Positions 29,107 through 37,739 of a stretch of 64,000 nucleotides of DNA are shown in pieces. Position numbers and translations under genes: made by a program. Position 1 is the first letter of the stretch. Each line of letters opens with the position of its first letter. The stretch covers positions 28,929 to 92,928 of the forward strand of contig JAFRAO010000022.1 of the NCBI GenBank assembly GCA_017405375.1. Reading direction: 5' to 3'. Below the pieces are notes generated by a model, which saw only the letters and a program-made list of their open reading frames with translations, did not search any database and was not told where the DNA came from. The DNA comes from a bacterium. Lineage in GTDB: Bacteria; Cyanobacteriota; Vampirovibrionia; Gastranaerophilales; Gastranaerophilaceae.

Positions 29107-30207
29107 ATGGCAAAAAAGAAACCACCTGAAGAACATATAAATTTAGAAAGATGGCTCGTTTCGTATGGGGATTTTATGACGTTGTTATTGGCAACGTTCG
29201 TAGTTTTGTATGCTTTATCACAAATTGATATATCAGAATTTATAAAGCTGGAAGACAGTATAAAAAAGGCATTCAATGCACCAAGTCTAATTGAAGGTTC
29301 AGAGTCTATATTAGATGGAAGTGAAAGCATTTTTGATAATAAATCTGCAGATTCGGTTATTGAGCCGCTTATGTTAGAGTATGTAAGTCAAAGATATGAA
29401 TCAAATGCGTTTAGTCAAATTAAAGAGTCAATCAATGAACTCAAAAAAAATGGTGATATTGAGGGTGTTGATGTTAAAATTACAGAAACAGGTTTGTTGA
29501 TAACATTTAAGGATGATTTATTATTTTATTCAGCTTCAGCAACTTTGACAAGTAAGGCCCTAAAGGCATTAGATGAAATAGGTACTCTTATCAACGAACA
29601 ATTTGCGTTGCACATGATAAGAGTTGAAGGACATACTGACAGTCAACCGATTAATAATATTATGTTTCCTTCAAATTGGGAGTTATCGACTGCTCGTTCA
29701 AGCTCTATAATAAGGTACTTCTTGGCAAGATTCAAATTTGCTCCAGGAATTTTTACTGCGGTAGGGTATGGTGATACAAGACCTATTGCAGATAATAAAA
29801 CTGAAAAAAATCGGGAGAAAAATAGACGTGTTGAAATTATGATTCTTAAAAATAAATACAAAGAATTTGAACACCCATCAATAAATTCGTTTATAAAACA
29901 GTCTAAAACTGTTCAAAAGAATTTCCAAAAAGATAGATTGGAAAATATAGAACGGATTAAAGAAGAAAATATTGAATTAAAAAAATTAAAAGTTCGTTCA
30001 TCTTTAATTGATGATAATGCCGATGTAAATGATGTTAAAAAGAAAAATAACAGGATTTTGAATCGTTATAAAAAATCAATTAAAAACGATAATTCGAAAG
30101 ATTCCGGTACTAAGGAAAATAGTTCGCATGGCTTATATGATGATACTACAAAGAATATTTTAAAAAATAACTTAGATGAAGAATTTGGTTTAACAAAGGA
30201 AAAATAA
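29107..30207 (+). CDS. motB: Flagellar stator protein MotB
   Basis: The peptidoglycan-anchoring stator subunit. The start is the ATG at 29107, just after the motA stop. The single membrane helix carries RWLVSYGDFMTLLLATFVVL; the Asp in SYGD is the ion-carrying residue (SYAD in most MotB). The OmpA-like domain follows, with VEGHTDSQPIN and WELSTARSSSIIRYF, then NRRVEIMI. A C-terminal extension of about 110 charged residues (after residue 255) is not needed for the OmpA domain and is unusual. Its stop overlaps the next gene by one base. Confidence 0.93.
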   Translation: MAKKKPPEEHINLERWLVSYGDFMTLLLATFVVLYALSQIDISEFIKLEDSIKKAFNAPSLIEGSESILDGSESIFDNKSADSVIEPLMLEYVSQRYESNAFSQIKESINELKKNGDIEGVDVKITETGLLITFKDDLLFYSASATLTSKALKALDEIGTLINEQFALHMIRVEGHTDSQPINNIMFPSNWELSTARSSSIIRYFLARFKFAPGIFTAVGYGDTRPIADNKTEKNREKNRRVEIMILKNKYKEFEHPSINSFIKQSKTVQKNFQKDRLENIERIKEENIELKKLKVRSSLIDDNADVNDVKKKNNRILNRYKKSIKNDNSKDSGTKENSSHGLYDDTTKNILKNNLDEEFGLTKEK

Positions 30208-30830
30208 TGGAATATTATATAGGAATAACAATGAGTAGTGCATCTACTGTTGAAACAGGTATAGCAATACTTGACAGTTTTGGGAAAATAATATTAATTG
30301 ATAAATTCTACAAAATGAAAGATATTCAATTTTTCTTAGATAATTATTCATCATTAAAACAATCACATATTGCAATATCGCTTCCTTGGGATAATTCAAT
30401 GCTTGAGGGTAAATGGAGATTCTTATCAAAACCATATCAAATGGTAAATTCAAACAAGAATATTCCAAATCGTGAAAATTGGACACAAAGGTATGCTAAA
30501 AGGGGCTGTGAATATTTTTATTCACTTGTTCAAAAAGGTATTGATATTTGCAGAATCGAATTATATTTAACCAGACAAAAATTAAATTTGAGTTCATATT
30601 ATAAAGAAAGAACCCCTGCAGATTGTAAATTTTTACAAAATGCATTAAAAACGGAGTATCAATTTATAAATTTACCTTCAAATATGATGCCGATGAGTCA
30701 GCTTGAAGCTATTGTTGGTGCGTTGATTATGAGAGAAAGAGCATCAAACAAAAATAATATTGAAACATTATTCAATTTTGAAAATATAGACGTGATAAAT
30801 ATCAAAAATAAAATTGTAACAAATTTGTAA
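30207..30830 (+). CDS. Unknown protein, RNase H-fold DUF429-like
   Basis: A 207-residue protein coupled to motB through TAATG. The first segment (YYIGITMSSASTVETGIAIL), a second with HIAISLPWD, an RYAKRGCEYFYSLVQKGI block and a late PMSQLEAIVGALIMRERA have the order seen in DUF429-type predicted nucleases: GIDxA with a G-x-A-hh strand, hAIDaP, R-x-x-E, and S-x-HxhDALVxAhxA. The expected acidic residue in the first strand is missing (GITMSS instead of GIDxA), so catalysis is doubtful. Why it is tied to the stator genes is unclear. This is a pattern-based suggestion. Confidence 0.45.
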   Translation: MEYYIGITMSSASTVETGIAILDSFGKIILIDKFYKMKDIQFFLDNYSSLKQSHIAISLPWDNSMLEGKWRFLSKPYQMVNSNKNIPNRENWTQRYAKRGCEYFYSLVQKGIDICRIELYLTRQKLNLSSYYKERTPADCKFLQNALKTEYQFINLPSNMMPMSQLEAIVGALIMRERASNKNNIETLFNFENIDVINIKNKIVTNL

Positions 30831-30912
30831 TATTTGCTTTAATAATAGCAATTTTAAATCTTTAGTGCTATTAATTATCATGTGTTATTGAATAAGGATT
30901 AAAAAATATACT

Positions 30913-31905
30913 ATGGCTATGAATCTAATAGAACAAGGTATGATACCTGCAATTATAACAAGAATTGATGTTCAACCAAAAGCAAATGATGCAAATATGA
31001 AGCAGAATTCAGATAATGTTGAAAATAAGGTAGTTCATACCAATCCGATACAAAGTAACGGTGTTTACAGCAGTATTCCGACAAGTTCTATATATAATAA
31101 TCTGTCTGCAAATAATGTATTAAATAGTAAAAACAATACTTTGACTACTTCCGCTGCAAAAGTGCCGGAAATGGCCCATGCCGGCGTTATAGCAAATGCT
31201 ACGACAGTTACAAATGCAGTAAATAATAGTGTTTCGGTTATACCTAAACAAACAAATGTTGATGTAAAAATTTTGAATAATCAAAACCAATATGACAAAT
31301 CTGAAGTTTCAAAACAAGTTTTTGAAAAAGTAAATACAGCAGATAAAGCAGATAAAACAGATAAAACAGATAATGCTGATAATAAATCTGCACAAGAAGC
31401 TGCAGTTGAAATAAAAACTCCTGAAAAAATTAAATCGGTTATAAATATTAATGAATTGATAAAACGATTGAAAAGTAGTGATTATGAAGAACAAGCAAAT
31501 GTAATGGAAGCTATATCAGAAAAATTATTTAATGATGCGCCTTCAAGTTTAAATGAATTATTTGATAAAAATATCTTTAGATCATTAATTTCGATTATGA
31601 ATAAAAACACATCAAATTTATCGAAAAAAGAAATGCAGATTGCAAACAGAAATAAAGAATATGCCATGTACACTTATGCGTTAATTCAAGATAAATATGT
31701 AAAAGCGTTTAAAAGTGAAACAATGAAATCGGTTCCTGCAAAGGATTTATATAAGATTGATGTTATCCTTCAAAAGTTTAAAGATAATGATATGAATATA
31801 AGAAATGCGGCATATAAAACTATAAGTATTATCAGAAAAGATAATCCGGAGTATGACGATTTTTTTAAAGAGTACATAGATAAAAACATACTGAGTAAAA
31901 GCTAA
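30913..31905 (+). CDS. Unknown protein with low-complexity linker and helical C-terminal domain
   Basis: A 330-residue protein that I do not recognise. Residues 1-145 are Asn/Ser/Val-rich and probably disordered, with a short tandem repeat ADKADKTDKTDNADNK. Residues 175-330 are helical with spacing like ARM/HEAT repeats (VININELIKRLKSSDYEEQA and NVMEAISEKLF, later ILQKFKDNDMNIRNAAYKTI). It has no signal peptide or membrane helix. A related helical-repeat protein is encoded at 45429-46124. It lies 82 bp behind the DUF429-like gene and may belong to the motAB transcription unit. Confidence 0.5.
   Translation: MAMNLIEQGMIPAIITRIDVQPKANDANMKQNSDNVENKVVHTNPIQSNGVYSSIPTSSIYNNLSANNVLNSKNNTLTTSAAKVPEMAHAGVIANATTVTNAVNNSVSVIPKQTNVDVKILNNQNQYDKSEVSKQVFEKVNTADKADKTDKTDNADNKSAQEAAVEIKTPEKIKSVININELIKRLKSSDYEEQANVMEAISEKLFNDAPSSLNELFDKNIFRSLISIMNKNTSNLSKKEMQIANRNKEYAMYTYALIQDKYVKAFKSETMKSVPAKDLYKIDVILQKFKDNDMNIRNAAYKTISIIRKDNPEYDDFFKEYIDKNILSKS
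31341..31380 (+). repeat. In-frame tandem 9 bp repeat (GATAAAACA type)
   Basis: About four copies of a GATAAAACA/GATAAAGCA unit encode D-K-T/D-K-A triplets in the linker of the 30913-31905 protein. Slippage could vary linker length without shifting frame. Confidence 0.7.
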
Positions 31906-31927
31906 AAATTAAATATTTAGTTTAATT

Positions 31928-32218
31928 TCATTTTGAAATGTTTTTATTTTTTGAGGAATTGAATTTGCTGTGCATATTGTTTTTGTTGTTTTGTGCAGGA
32001 GTGTTTTTTTGAGAGTTTTGTTCTTTTATTTTAGTTTCTTTGTGTTTTATATTATTTTTAATAACAGGTTTGTTATTAGTTTCAATCAAATCGTTTATTG
32101 AACAAGCCCCGCCTGTCACAGCGCATTTTGCATAAGAAACAATAGGAATTAATAAACATAATTCGAGAGGTATTACAAATATCAATAATTTTTTTATATA
32201 GCCTAATATACTGTTCAC
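31928..32218 (-). CDS. Small exported protein, unknown
   Basis: A 96-residue product starting at a GTG (32218); an in-frame-looking ATG two bases upstream runs straight into TGA. Residues 1-30 are a signal peptide or anchor ending in PIVSYA, followed by K-C-A-V-T-G-G-A-C-S. The remainder is Lys/Asn-rich and low complexity. It lies 52 bp behind recN at the end of the long minus-strand gene run. A TATCAT box 6 nt before the GTG may give its own leaderless transcript. I cannot assign a role. Confidence 0.5.
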   Translation of the reverse strand: MNSILGYIKKLLIFVIPLELCLLIPIVSYAKCAVTGGACSINDLIETNNKPVIKNNIKHKETKIKEQNSQKNTPAQNNKNNMHSKFNSSKNKNISK

Positions 32219-32269
32219 ATGACTATGATAAAAATTTTATTAGTAAAAAACATTACCTAAAGTAAGTAA

Positions 32270-33925
32270 TTAATTATTAATCATAAGTAGTGATTTTGCA
32301 AAATCTATTGCCGAATCAGTAGTTTCACCAGAGGCAAGACTTGCAATAGCATTTATGCGCTCTTCGTTTGATAATGTTTTTATTTCAATATTTGTTGTAT
32401 CGTCTTGAATTTTATTTACATAAAAATGTTTATCTGCTTTAGATGCTATTATTGCTTGATGCGTAATTAATATAATTTGTCTGTATTTAGCTAATTCAAC
32501 GATTTCATCAGCTACACTTTGTGAGGCTTTTCCTGAAATGCCTGTATCTATTTCATCAAAAATAACTGTATCAATATCATCTGATTTAGCGAATATAGTT
32601 TTTATTGCAAGCATAACTCTTGATATTTCACCACCGGATGCAACTTGGGCCAAAGGTAATAAATCTTGCGATATATTTGTTGAAATATAGAATTCAACGT
32701 TATCTTTTCCAAGAATAGATAATTCAATAGGTTGTATTCTTATTTCGAATTTAGATTTAGGAAGTTCTAATTTTTCCAATTCATCTACAACAAGTTGAGA
32801 TAAAACTTCTGCATAATTCTTACGCTTTTGTGAAATATCGTCCGCTAAAGTATTTAATTCTTTTAAAATAGAATCAATTTTATTATTTAATTCGATTATT
32901 AAATTTTCCGAACAGTCTATGGATTCTAATTCTTTTGTTAAATTATTGTAAGTTTCTAATATACTTTCTAATGAATTACCGTATTTACGTTTTAATTTAT
33001 CTAACAGATACAGTCTTTCTTGAATTTCATTTAATCTTTCAGTGTTATTTTCAACAGAGGAAGAATAATCTCGTAAATTAGATGACAGTTCACGCGCCAT
33101 TTCTGAAAATTCAATAAACGAGGATTCTAATTCGGATAAATCCTTGTCGTAATCAACAGCTTTGGATAAATTGGATTTTATTTGCATAATAGCATCAAGC
33201 ATTGAATTGTCATCACCATTTAAAGCCCAATATGCACTATATGTAAGTTCTTTTAATTTTTCTGCATTTTGTAATACACTTAACTCATTTTCAAGTTTAG
33301 AATCTTCTTCTATATCTTCAATTTTTGCATTATCAATTTCTTCAATTTGAAATTTTAAAAAATCAAGCTGCGATTTTGAAACATCTGTTTTGGATTTTGC
33401 TTCTTCCAATTTTTGTAATAAATTTTGATATTGTTTGTATAAATTTTTATATTCATCTAATTCTTTTCCATAAGAATCTTTTGCATAATTATCAAGCAAA
33501 CCTATATGTGATTTTGGCTGCATGAATGTATAAGTTTGGTGTTGTGAATGAATATCCAAGCATAAATCTTTTAATTCTTTTATAAAATTTTGATTTACTA
33601 AAGTTCCGTTAACCCTTGTCCTTGAAGAGTTTTTCATTATTTCTCTGACAAGAATAATTTCATCGGAGCAATCAATTTCATATTCTTTTAATAACGCATT
33701 AACAGCAGGATTATTAGTGGATATAAATAATTCTATTAAGGCTTTGTCTGCATTTTTCTTAATAACATCCGAATTTATTTTTGCTCCGAAAGCAATGTCA
33801 ATAGCATTTATTAGTATACTTTTACCTGCGCCTGTTTCACCGGTAATTACGTTGAATCTATCAGAAAAATCAACAGACAAATCGTCTATCAATATATAGT
33901 TTTTAACATGAATAGTTTTTATCAT
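32270..33925 (-). CDS. recN: DNA repair protein RecN
   Basis: An SMC-like ATPase acting early in double-strand break repair. I use the ATG at 33925 (MIKTIHVKNYILIDDL); a TTG at 33940 is in frame but abuts its GGGGAG. The Walker A loop is VITGETGAGKSILINAID. The long central coiled coil runs from about residue 150 to 380. The C-terminal part has LAQVASGGEISRVMLAIKTI, FDEIDTGISGKASQSVADE and ILITHQ. About 551 residues is standard. It overlaps nadK by 23 bp, so the two are cotranscribed. Confidence 0.95.
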   Translation of the reverse strand: MIKTIHVKNYILIDDLSVDFSDRFNVITGETGAGKSILINAIDIAFGAKINSDVIKKNADKALIELFISTNNPAVNALLKEYEIDCSDEIILVREIMKNSSRTRVNGTLVNQNFIKELKDLCLDIHSQHQTYTFMQPKSHIGLLDNYAKDSYGKELDEYKNLYKQYQNLLQKLEEAKSKTDVSKSQLDFLKFQIEEIDNAKIEDIEEDSKLENELSVLQNAEKLKELTYSAYWALNGDDNSMLDAIMQIKSNLSKAVDYDKDLSELESSFIEFSEMARELSSNLRDYSSSVENNTERLNEIQERLYLLDKLKRKYGNSLESILETYNNLTKELESIDCSENLIIELNNKIDSILKELNTLADDISQKRKNYAEVLSQLVVDELEKLELPKSKFEIRIQPIELSILGKDNVEFYISTNISQDLLPLAQVASGGEISRVMLAIKTIFAKSDDIDTVIFDEIDTGISGKASQSVADEIVELAKYRQIILITHQAIIASKADKHFYVNKIQDDTTNIEIKTLSNEERINAIASLASGETTDSAIDFAKSLLMINN

Positions 33926-34739
33926 AAGTTTTTGGTGCAACTCCCCAATTTAATTTATTTCTTAATACAGAGTAAAACATGTCATCTTGCAGTAGAGCCA
34001 AATGAGCTGAATGTTCGGATTTTTCAATAAAAACGGATTTGCCTACTTCAACACTTTCAGCTCCGTCAATAATTAAATTAAATCCGTTTACATCTTCTTC
34101 AAAAGACGTAATTTCAATTTTTTCATCTGCAGGAACAACGATAGGTCTGGCTGTTAATGTATGCGGACATATTGGTACGATAACTAAAGCATTCAATTTC
34201 GGATATAAAACCGGACCGCCCGCTGATAATCCGTATGCAGTTGAACCTGTCGGTGTGGATATAATCAATCCGTCTGCAATATAATCGCAAACGAATTTCC
34301 CGTTAATGTTTAATACAAATTTTGATGAACGTGAAGTTGAAAGTCCTTTTATTACAAAATCGTTCAATGCTGTATATTCATTTGATTTTAGCATTAATCT
34401 CTTTTGAACTATATAATTTTGTTCATAAATATTATTAACTGCAAGTGAAATTTCATCAGCATTAACTTGAGATAAAAATCCTAATCGTCCAAGATTTATA
34501 CCCAAAACAGGTACTTGTGAAACTCCGTAAAACTTTGCTACATGCAGAATTGTTCCATCTCCGCCGACTGCAAAAACAAAATCAAAACCGTATTTCATTT
34601 CGTTTAATTCTAAAACTTCAGGATTAGCGCCTTTATCCATTAAAATTTGTTCTAAGGATTGTAAAACAGGATAAGGATTTTTAACGCATTCGTTAAAAAC
34701 AACAGCAATTTTTTTTGAATTAAAATCAAAAGAATCCAT
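33903..34739 (-). CDS. nadK: NAD kinase
   Basis: It phosphorylates NAD to NADP. The catalytic GGDGT is in VFAVGGDGTILHVAKF, followed by GINLGRLGFLSQ, ALNDFVIKG, the DGLIISTPTGSTAYGLSAGG block and ICPHTLTARPIVVP. The 278-residue length is normal. It lies 24 bp behind the radical SAM gene and overlaps recN. A TAAAAT box 6 nt before the ATG is noted but may be coincidental inside the operon. Confidence 0.96.
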   Translation of the reverse strand: MDSFDFNSKKIAVVFNECVKNPYPVLQSLEQILMDKGANPEVLELNEMKYGFDFVFAVGGDGTILHVAKFYGVSQVPVLGINLGRLGFLSQVNADEISLAVNNIYEQNYIVQKRLMLKSNEYTALNDFVIKGLSTSRSSKFVLNINGKFVCDYIADGLIISTPTGSTAYGLSAGGPVLYPKLNALVIVPICPHTLTARPIVVPADEKIEITSFEEDVNGFNLIIDGAESVEVGKSVFIEKSEHSAHLALLQDDMFYSVLRNKLNWGVAPKTYDKNYSC

Positions 34740-34763
34740 ATAGTAATTTTACAACGTAATAAA

Positions 34764-35696
34764 TTATATTACAACAGCTTTTTTATAAAACTTACCTTGC
34801 CAAGAATCACGACGAATAAACTCTGCATCTATTTTATTCAAACATTCAAATTTCTTTCCAATCCACTTCGGTTCTACGAGTGTTGATTTTAAACCACTTC
34901 CAGCAATTCTGTGTAATGTGGTTGTAGGCGGTAAAAGTTCTATCGCATCGCAACATAGATTTACATATTCCATTTCGCTCATAAACTGAAATTCTCCGCG
35001 TTTGTACATCTGAGTAAGTTCTGTTCCCCTAAGCCCGCATATCATGTGAAGTTTTAGTCCGTCTATTTCTAAATCTGCTAATGCTTTTATTGTTTGCATC
35101 ATTTCATCATGAGTTTCCCACAATCCAAAAATTACATGCACACAAACATTTATTCCTCGTTTTTTTGTTTCTTCATAGGTTTTTAAAAAACATTCAAAAT
35201 CATGACCTCTGTTTATACGTTCTAAAGTTTTTTTATGCATAGATTGCAAGCCGTATTCAATCCAAGTTTCATATTTATCTTTATAGCTTGCGATTAAATC
35301 CAATTTTTCCGCATCAACACAGTCAGGACGTGTTCCGATTGAAATTCCCACAATATCTTTGTGATTTAATGAGGCATCGTATATTTCTTTTAATTCTTCA
35401 ACAGGTTTATAGGTATTGGAAAATGATTGAAAATATGACATGTACTTAACAGCTTTGAATCTTTCATACAAATACTGTGCGCCAAAATCAAGTTGTTCTT
35501 GAATTGTCATATCTGCTGAATGTGATTGAGAAAAACTACCCCCTGCATCGCAGTAAATGCAGCCTTTTTTACCATTTTGTCTGTTTGGGCAAGAAAAACC
35601 GGCATCAAGAGTTATTTTATAAACCTTGACACCGAATTTTTCTTTTAAATATTCGCTAAATTGGTTATAACGCTTATTTGTATTATTAAAATTCAT
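34764..35696 (-). CDS. Radical SAM protein, YhcC family (TIGR01212 type)
   Basis: A 310-residue radical SAM enzyme. The cluster motif is C-x7-C-x2-C (CPNRQNGKKGCIYC), the wide spacing characteristic of the YhcC/TIGR01212 group. Other family segments are FGVKVYKITLDAGFSCPN, FQSFSNTY, GTRPDCV, EYGLQSMHKKTLERINRGHD and HVIFGLWET, GLKLHMICGLRGTEL, and LHRIAGSG near the C-terminus. Relation to Elp3-like tRNA-modifying enzymes suggests an RNA substrate, but none is established here. It sits in the minus-strand operon 17 bp after the zinc-ribbon gene. Confidence 0.88.
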   Translation of the reverse strand: MNFNNTNKRYNQFSEYLKEKFGVKVYKITLDAGFSCPNRQNGKKGCIYCDAGGSFSQSHSADMTIQEQLDFGAQYLYERFKAVKYMSYFQSFSNTYKPVEELKEIYDASLNHKDIVGISIGTRPDCVDAEKLDLIASYKDKYETWIEYGLQSMHKKTLERINRGHDFECFLKTYEETKKRGINVCVHVIFGLWETHDEMMQTIKALADLEIDGLKLHMICGLRGTELTQMYKRGEFQFMSEMEYVNLCCDAIELLPPTTTLHRIAGSGLKSTLVEPKWIGKKFECLNKIDAEFIRRDSWQGKFYKKAVVI

Positions 35697-35713
35697 AATT
35701 AGTTTAGAAACTA

Positions 35714-35887
35714 TTAATTGTTTCCTTGTTCTTCTTCTTTTGTAATAGGGTAAACATAGTGTTCGCCACAGTTAGGGCATACTACTTCTTGTTGTTTGCC
35801 GTCTTCCAATACTGCTACTTCAAATAATTGTCTGCAACCTGATTGAGTACATCTTATTGCCCAAGTTGGTCTAACTAATCTTGCCAT
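35714..35887 (-). CDS. Small zinc-ribbon protein (57 aa)
   Basis: This short gene starts MARLVRPTWAIRCT with an AAGGAG Shine-Dalgarno. It has two cysteine pairs, C13-x4-C18 and C42-x2-C45 (VCPNCGEHYVYP), giving a rubredoxin-like or zinc-ribbon fold. It lies 20 bp behind the SPFH gene and 17 bp before the radical SAM gene. I know no function; it could act in transcription or RNA binding. The coding call is strong from the Shine-Dalgarno, cysteine spacing and tight packing. Confidence 0.8.
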   Translation of the reverse strand: MARLVRPTWAIRCTQSGCRQLFEVAVLEDGKQQEVVCPNCGEHYVYPITKEEEQGNN

Positions 35888-35907
35888 TTAATTTCTCCTT
35901 TTCATTA

Positions 35908-36879
35908 TTATTGTTTATCAAACATTTGTTTTATACCGTCAACTGATGATAGAATGCCTGTTGCTTCGTAAGGCATATATACAACTTTGTTATTTTGACC
36001 TGCAGTAATACTTTTTAACGTTTCAAGGTATTTCATTGCAATTAAATATTGATCAGGTTTACCTTTTTCGCCTATTGCATTTATAATCATTTCTACAGCT
36101 TGTTTTTCACCTTCTGCTTCTAAAACTCTTGCTTTTGCGATACCGTCTGCGCGTAAAATAGAGGCTTGTTTTTCACCTTCTGCCTTGTTAATAGCAGCTT
36201 CTTTTTCACCTTGAGCTTTTAATATCGCAGATTGTTTTAAACCTTCAGATTCTAAAATTACCGCACGTTTTTCACGTTCTGCTTTCATTTGTTTTTCCAT
36301 AGCTGCTTGAATATCTGCAGGCGGATTTATGTCTTGTAATTCTACACGATTAACCTTTACACCCCACTTATTTGTAGCTTCATCCAATATTTCACGTAAT
36401 TCATGATTAATTTTATCACGAGAAATAAGTGTTTCGTCCAAATCTAATTGTCCGACTAACTGTCTTAAATTCGTTTGAGTTAATTTTTCAATCGCATCAA
36501 TCAAATTTGTAATTTCATATACAGCTGATTTTGAATCTACGATTTGGAAATATAATAAAGCATTTATGCTTATAGTTACGTTATCTTTTGTAATTACGTT
36601 TTGACGAGGGAAATCATATACGGTTTCTCTTTTATCAATTTTTGTCATCAATCTTGTGTAAGAATAAGTTTGACCGTCAATACCTTTTTGAGATATTTTC
36701 CAAGCGATTCCGCAAGGTGTATCAATGAACGGAACAATAAAATTCAAGCCCGGAGTTAAAGTTCTGTGATATTTACCCCAGCGTTCAATAATAACTTCTT
36801 CCATTTGTTGTACGATAATTACACCTTTTAAGATATAAAGTACTGCTAAAACTAATAATACTACTAACCAAAACATCAT
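35908..36879 (-). CDS. SPFH/stomatin-family membrane protease-associated protein (QmcA-like)
   Basis: A 323-residue band-7 protein with one N-terminal membrane helix (residues 3-22). The SPFH domain follows, with VIIVQQMEEVIIERWGKYHR then TLTPGLNFIVPFID and RETVYDFPRQNVITKDNVTI. A long helix of repeated AEGEKQA/EGEKEAA units covers about residues 190-260, the usual oligomerising coiled coil. Such proteins form membrane microdomains and partner with NfeD; the nfeD gene lies 11 bp upstream, so the pair is the classic stomatin/NfeD operon. Confidence 0.93.
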   Translation of the reverse strand: MMFWLVVLLVLAVLYILKGVIIVQQMEEVIIERWGKYHRTLTPGLNFIVPFIDTPCGIAWKISQKGIDGQTYSYTRLMTKIDKRETVYDFPRQNVITKDNVTISINALLYFQIVDSKSAVYEITNLIDAIEKLTQTNLRQLVGQLDLDETLISRDKINHELREILDEATNKWGVKVNRVELQDINPPADIQAAMEKQMKAEREKRAVILESEGLKQSAILKAQGEKEAAINKAEGEKQASILRADGIAKARVLEAEGEKQAVEMIINAIGEKGKPDQYLIAMKYLETLKSITAGQNNKVVYMPYEATGILSSVDGIKQMFDKQ

Positions 36880-36890
36880 TTTATAAACTC

Positions 36891-37319
36891 CTATTTATCT
36901 GATTTTTTTACATACATAATGAGGCTGTCATTTTTTATAATTTCGGCATCTAAACCTGCTTCAATATTTTCATCACTACGGGCTTCCCAGCGTTCACCGT
37001 AAATAGAAATAACGCCCTCATTTTTATTTACTGATTTTACGACTTTTGCAATTTTACCGATGTATTTGCCGTCTATTCCTGTTTCGTTAGAGCTGTTATG
37101 TTGATTATTTTTTGCTAAAAACGGTCTGAATATCAATAATGAACATATTGATAGAATCGCAAATACAGGAATCAGAACGACTTTAGATGCGAACCAAACC
37201 GAAACAATAGCGGTAGCAAACGCACCTATTGACAAACTTAAGAAAAAAGTCAAAGGCATAAAGAGTTCCAATATTAAGAATATTAAACCTACACAAATGC
37301 ATATTTGCCAAAGAACCAT
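36891..37319 (-). CDS. NfeD-family membrane protein (short form)
   Basis: A 142-residue protein with two or three N-terminal membrane helices (about residues 5-65) and a C-terminal OB-fold: IGKIAKVVKSVNKNEGVISI followed by YGERWEARSDENIEAG, then GLDAEIIKNDSLIMYV. This is the NfeD1b (short) form without the protease domain. Its start follows GAGGAATAAACT, which lies inside the end of the upstream DUF1858 gene. It works with the adjacent SPFH protein. Confidence 0.92.
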   Translation of the reverse strand: MVLWQICICVGLIFLILELFMPLTFFLSLSIGAFATAIVSVWFASKVVLIPVFAILSICSLLIFRPFLAKNNQHNSSNETGIDGKYIGKIAKVVKSVNKNEGVISIYGERWEARSDENIEAGLDAEIIKNDSLIMYVKKSDK

Positions 37320-37322
37320 AGT

Positions 37323-37523
37323 TTATTCCTCGATAATAGCATTCATAGCGTTTACCATTTCATCAATATCAATGCCATGAACTTTTGCACCTGCTTCAAG
37401 ATTTTCAAAATGTGCAGCTGCACAGCCGATACAGCCCATTCCGAATTTTTGAAATACTTCAACAGTTTCAGGATATTCTTGTACAATTTCCATAATACCC
37501 ATATCTTTTGTAATTTTTGCCAT
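37323..37523 (-). CDS. DUF1858 / redox-disulfide domain protein
   Basis: A 66-residue protein starting at MAKITKDMGIMEIVQEYP after AGGAG; the frame open to 37577 is not needed. The pattern V-x-x-YPETVEVFQKFGMGCIGCAAAHFENL with the CxxC in GCIGC is that of DUF1858, also called the hybrid-cluster-protein-associated redox disulfide domain. A thiol redox or metal-binding role is likely in an anaerobe. It is the first gene of the long minus-strand run. Confidence 0.85.
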   Translation of the reverse strand: MAKITKDMGIMEIVQEYPETVEVFQKFGMGCIGCAAAHFENLEAGAKVHGIDIDEMVNAMNAIIEE

Positions 37524-37678
37524 GATTTTATACTCCTTTTGTTTGTTTAGTTTTCTAATGAGTATATAATACAACAAATAAGATAAAATTTAAATGCTAT
37601 AGGTGAATATTTTTTATAAATATTAAAAAAACAGGTTATCAAAAAAGTTTAGGTAAAATATGTTTTTTTATTTTTTTA

Positions 37679-37698
37679 TGTTATAATTTGGTTATAAT
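37679..37698 (+). promoter_or_regulatory. Promoter boxes before the 496-residue membrane protein
   Basis: An extended -10 TGTTATAAT (37679-37687) and a second TATAAT (37693-37698) lie 40-60 bp before the ATG at 37740. No Shine-Dalgarno is visible before that start. Confidence 0.5.
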
Positions 37699-37739
37699 TA
37701 TTCAACTCACAAATAGATTTATCGTAAAATTTAAAAATA

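Noticed and set aside
30843..30873. TAATAGCA/TGCTATTA stem after the DUF429-like gene as a terminator
   Set aside because: The loop is 15 nt, the stem is weak and there is no T run; transcription may continue into 30913.
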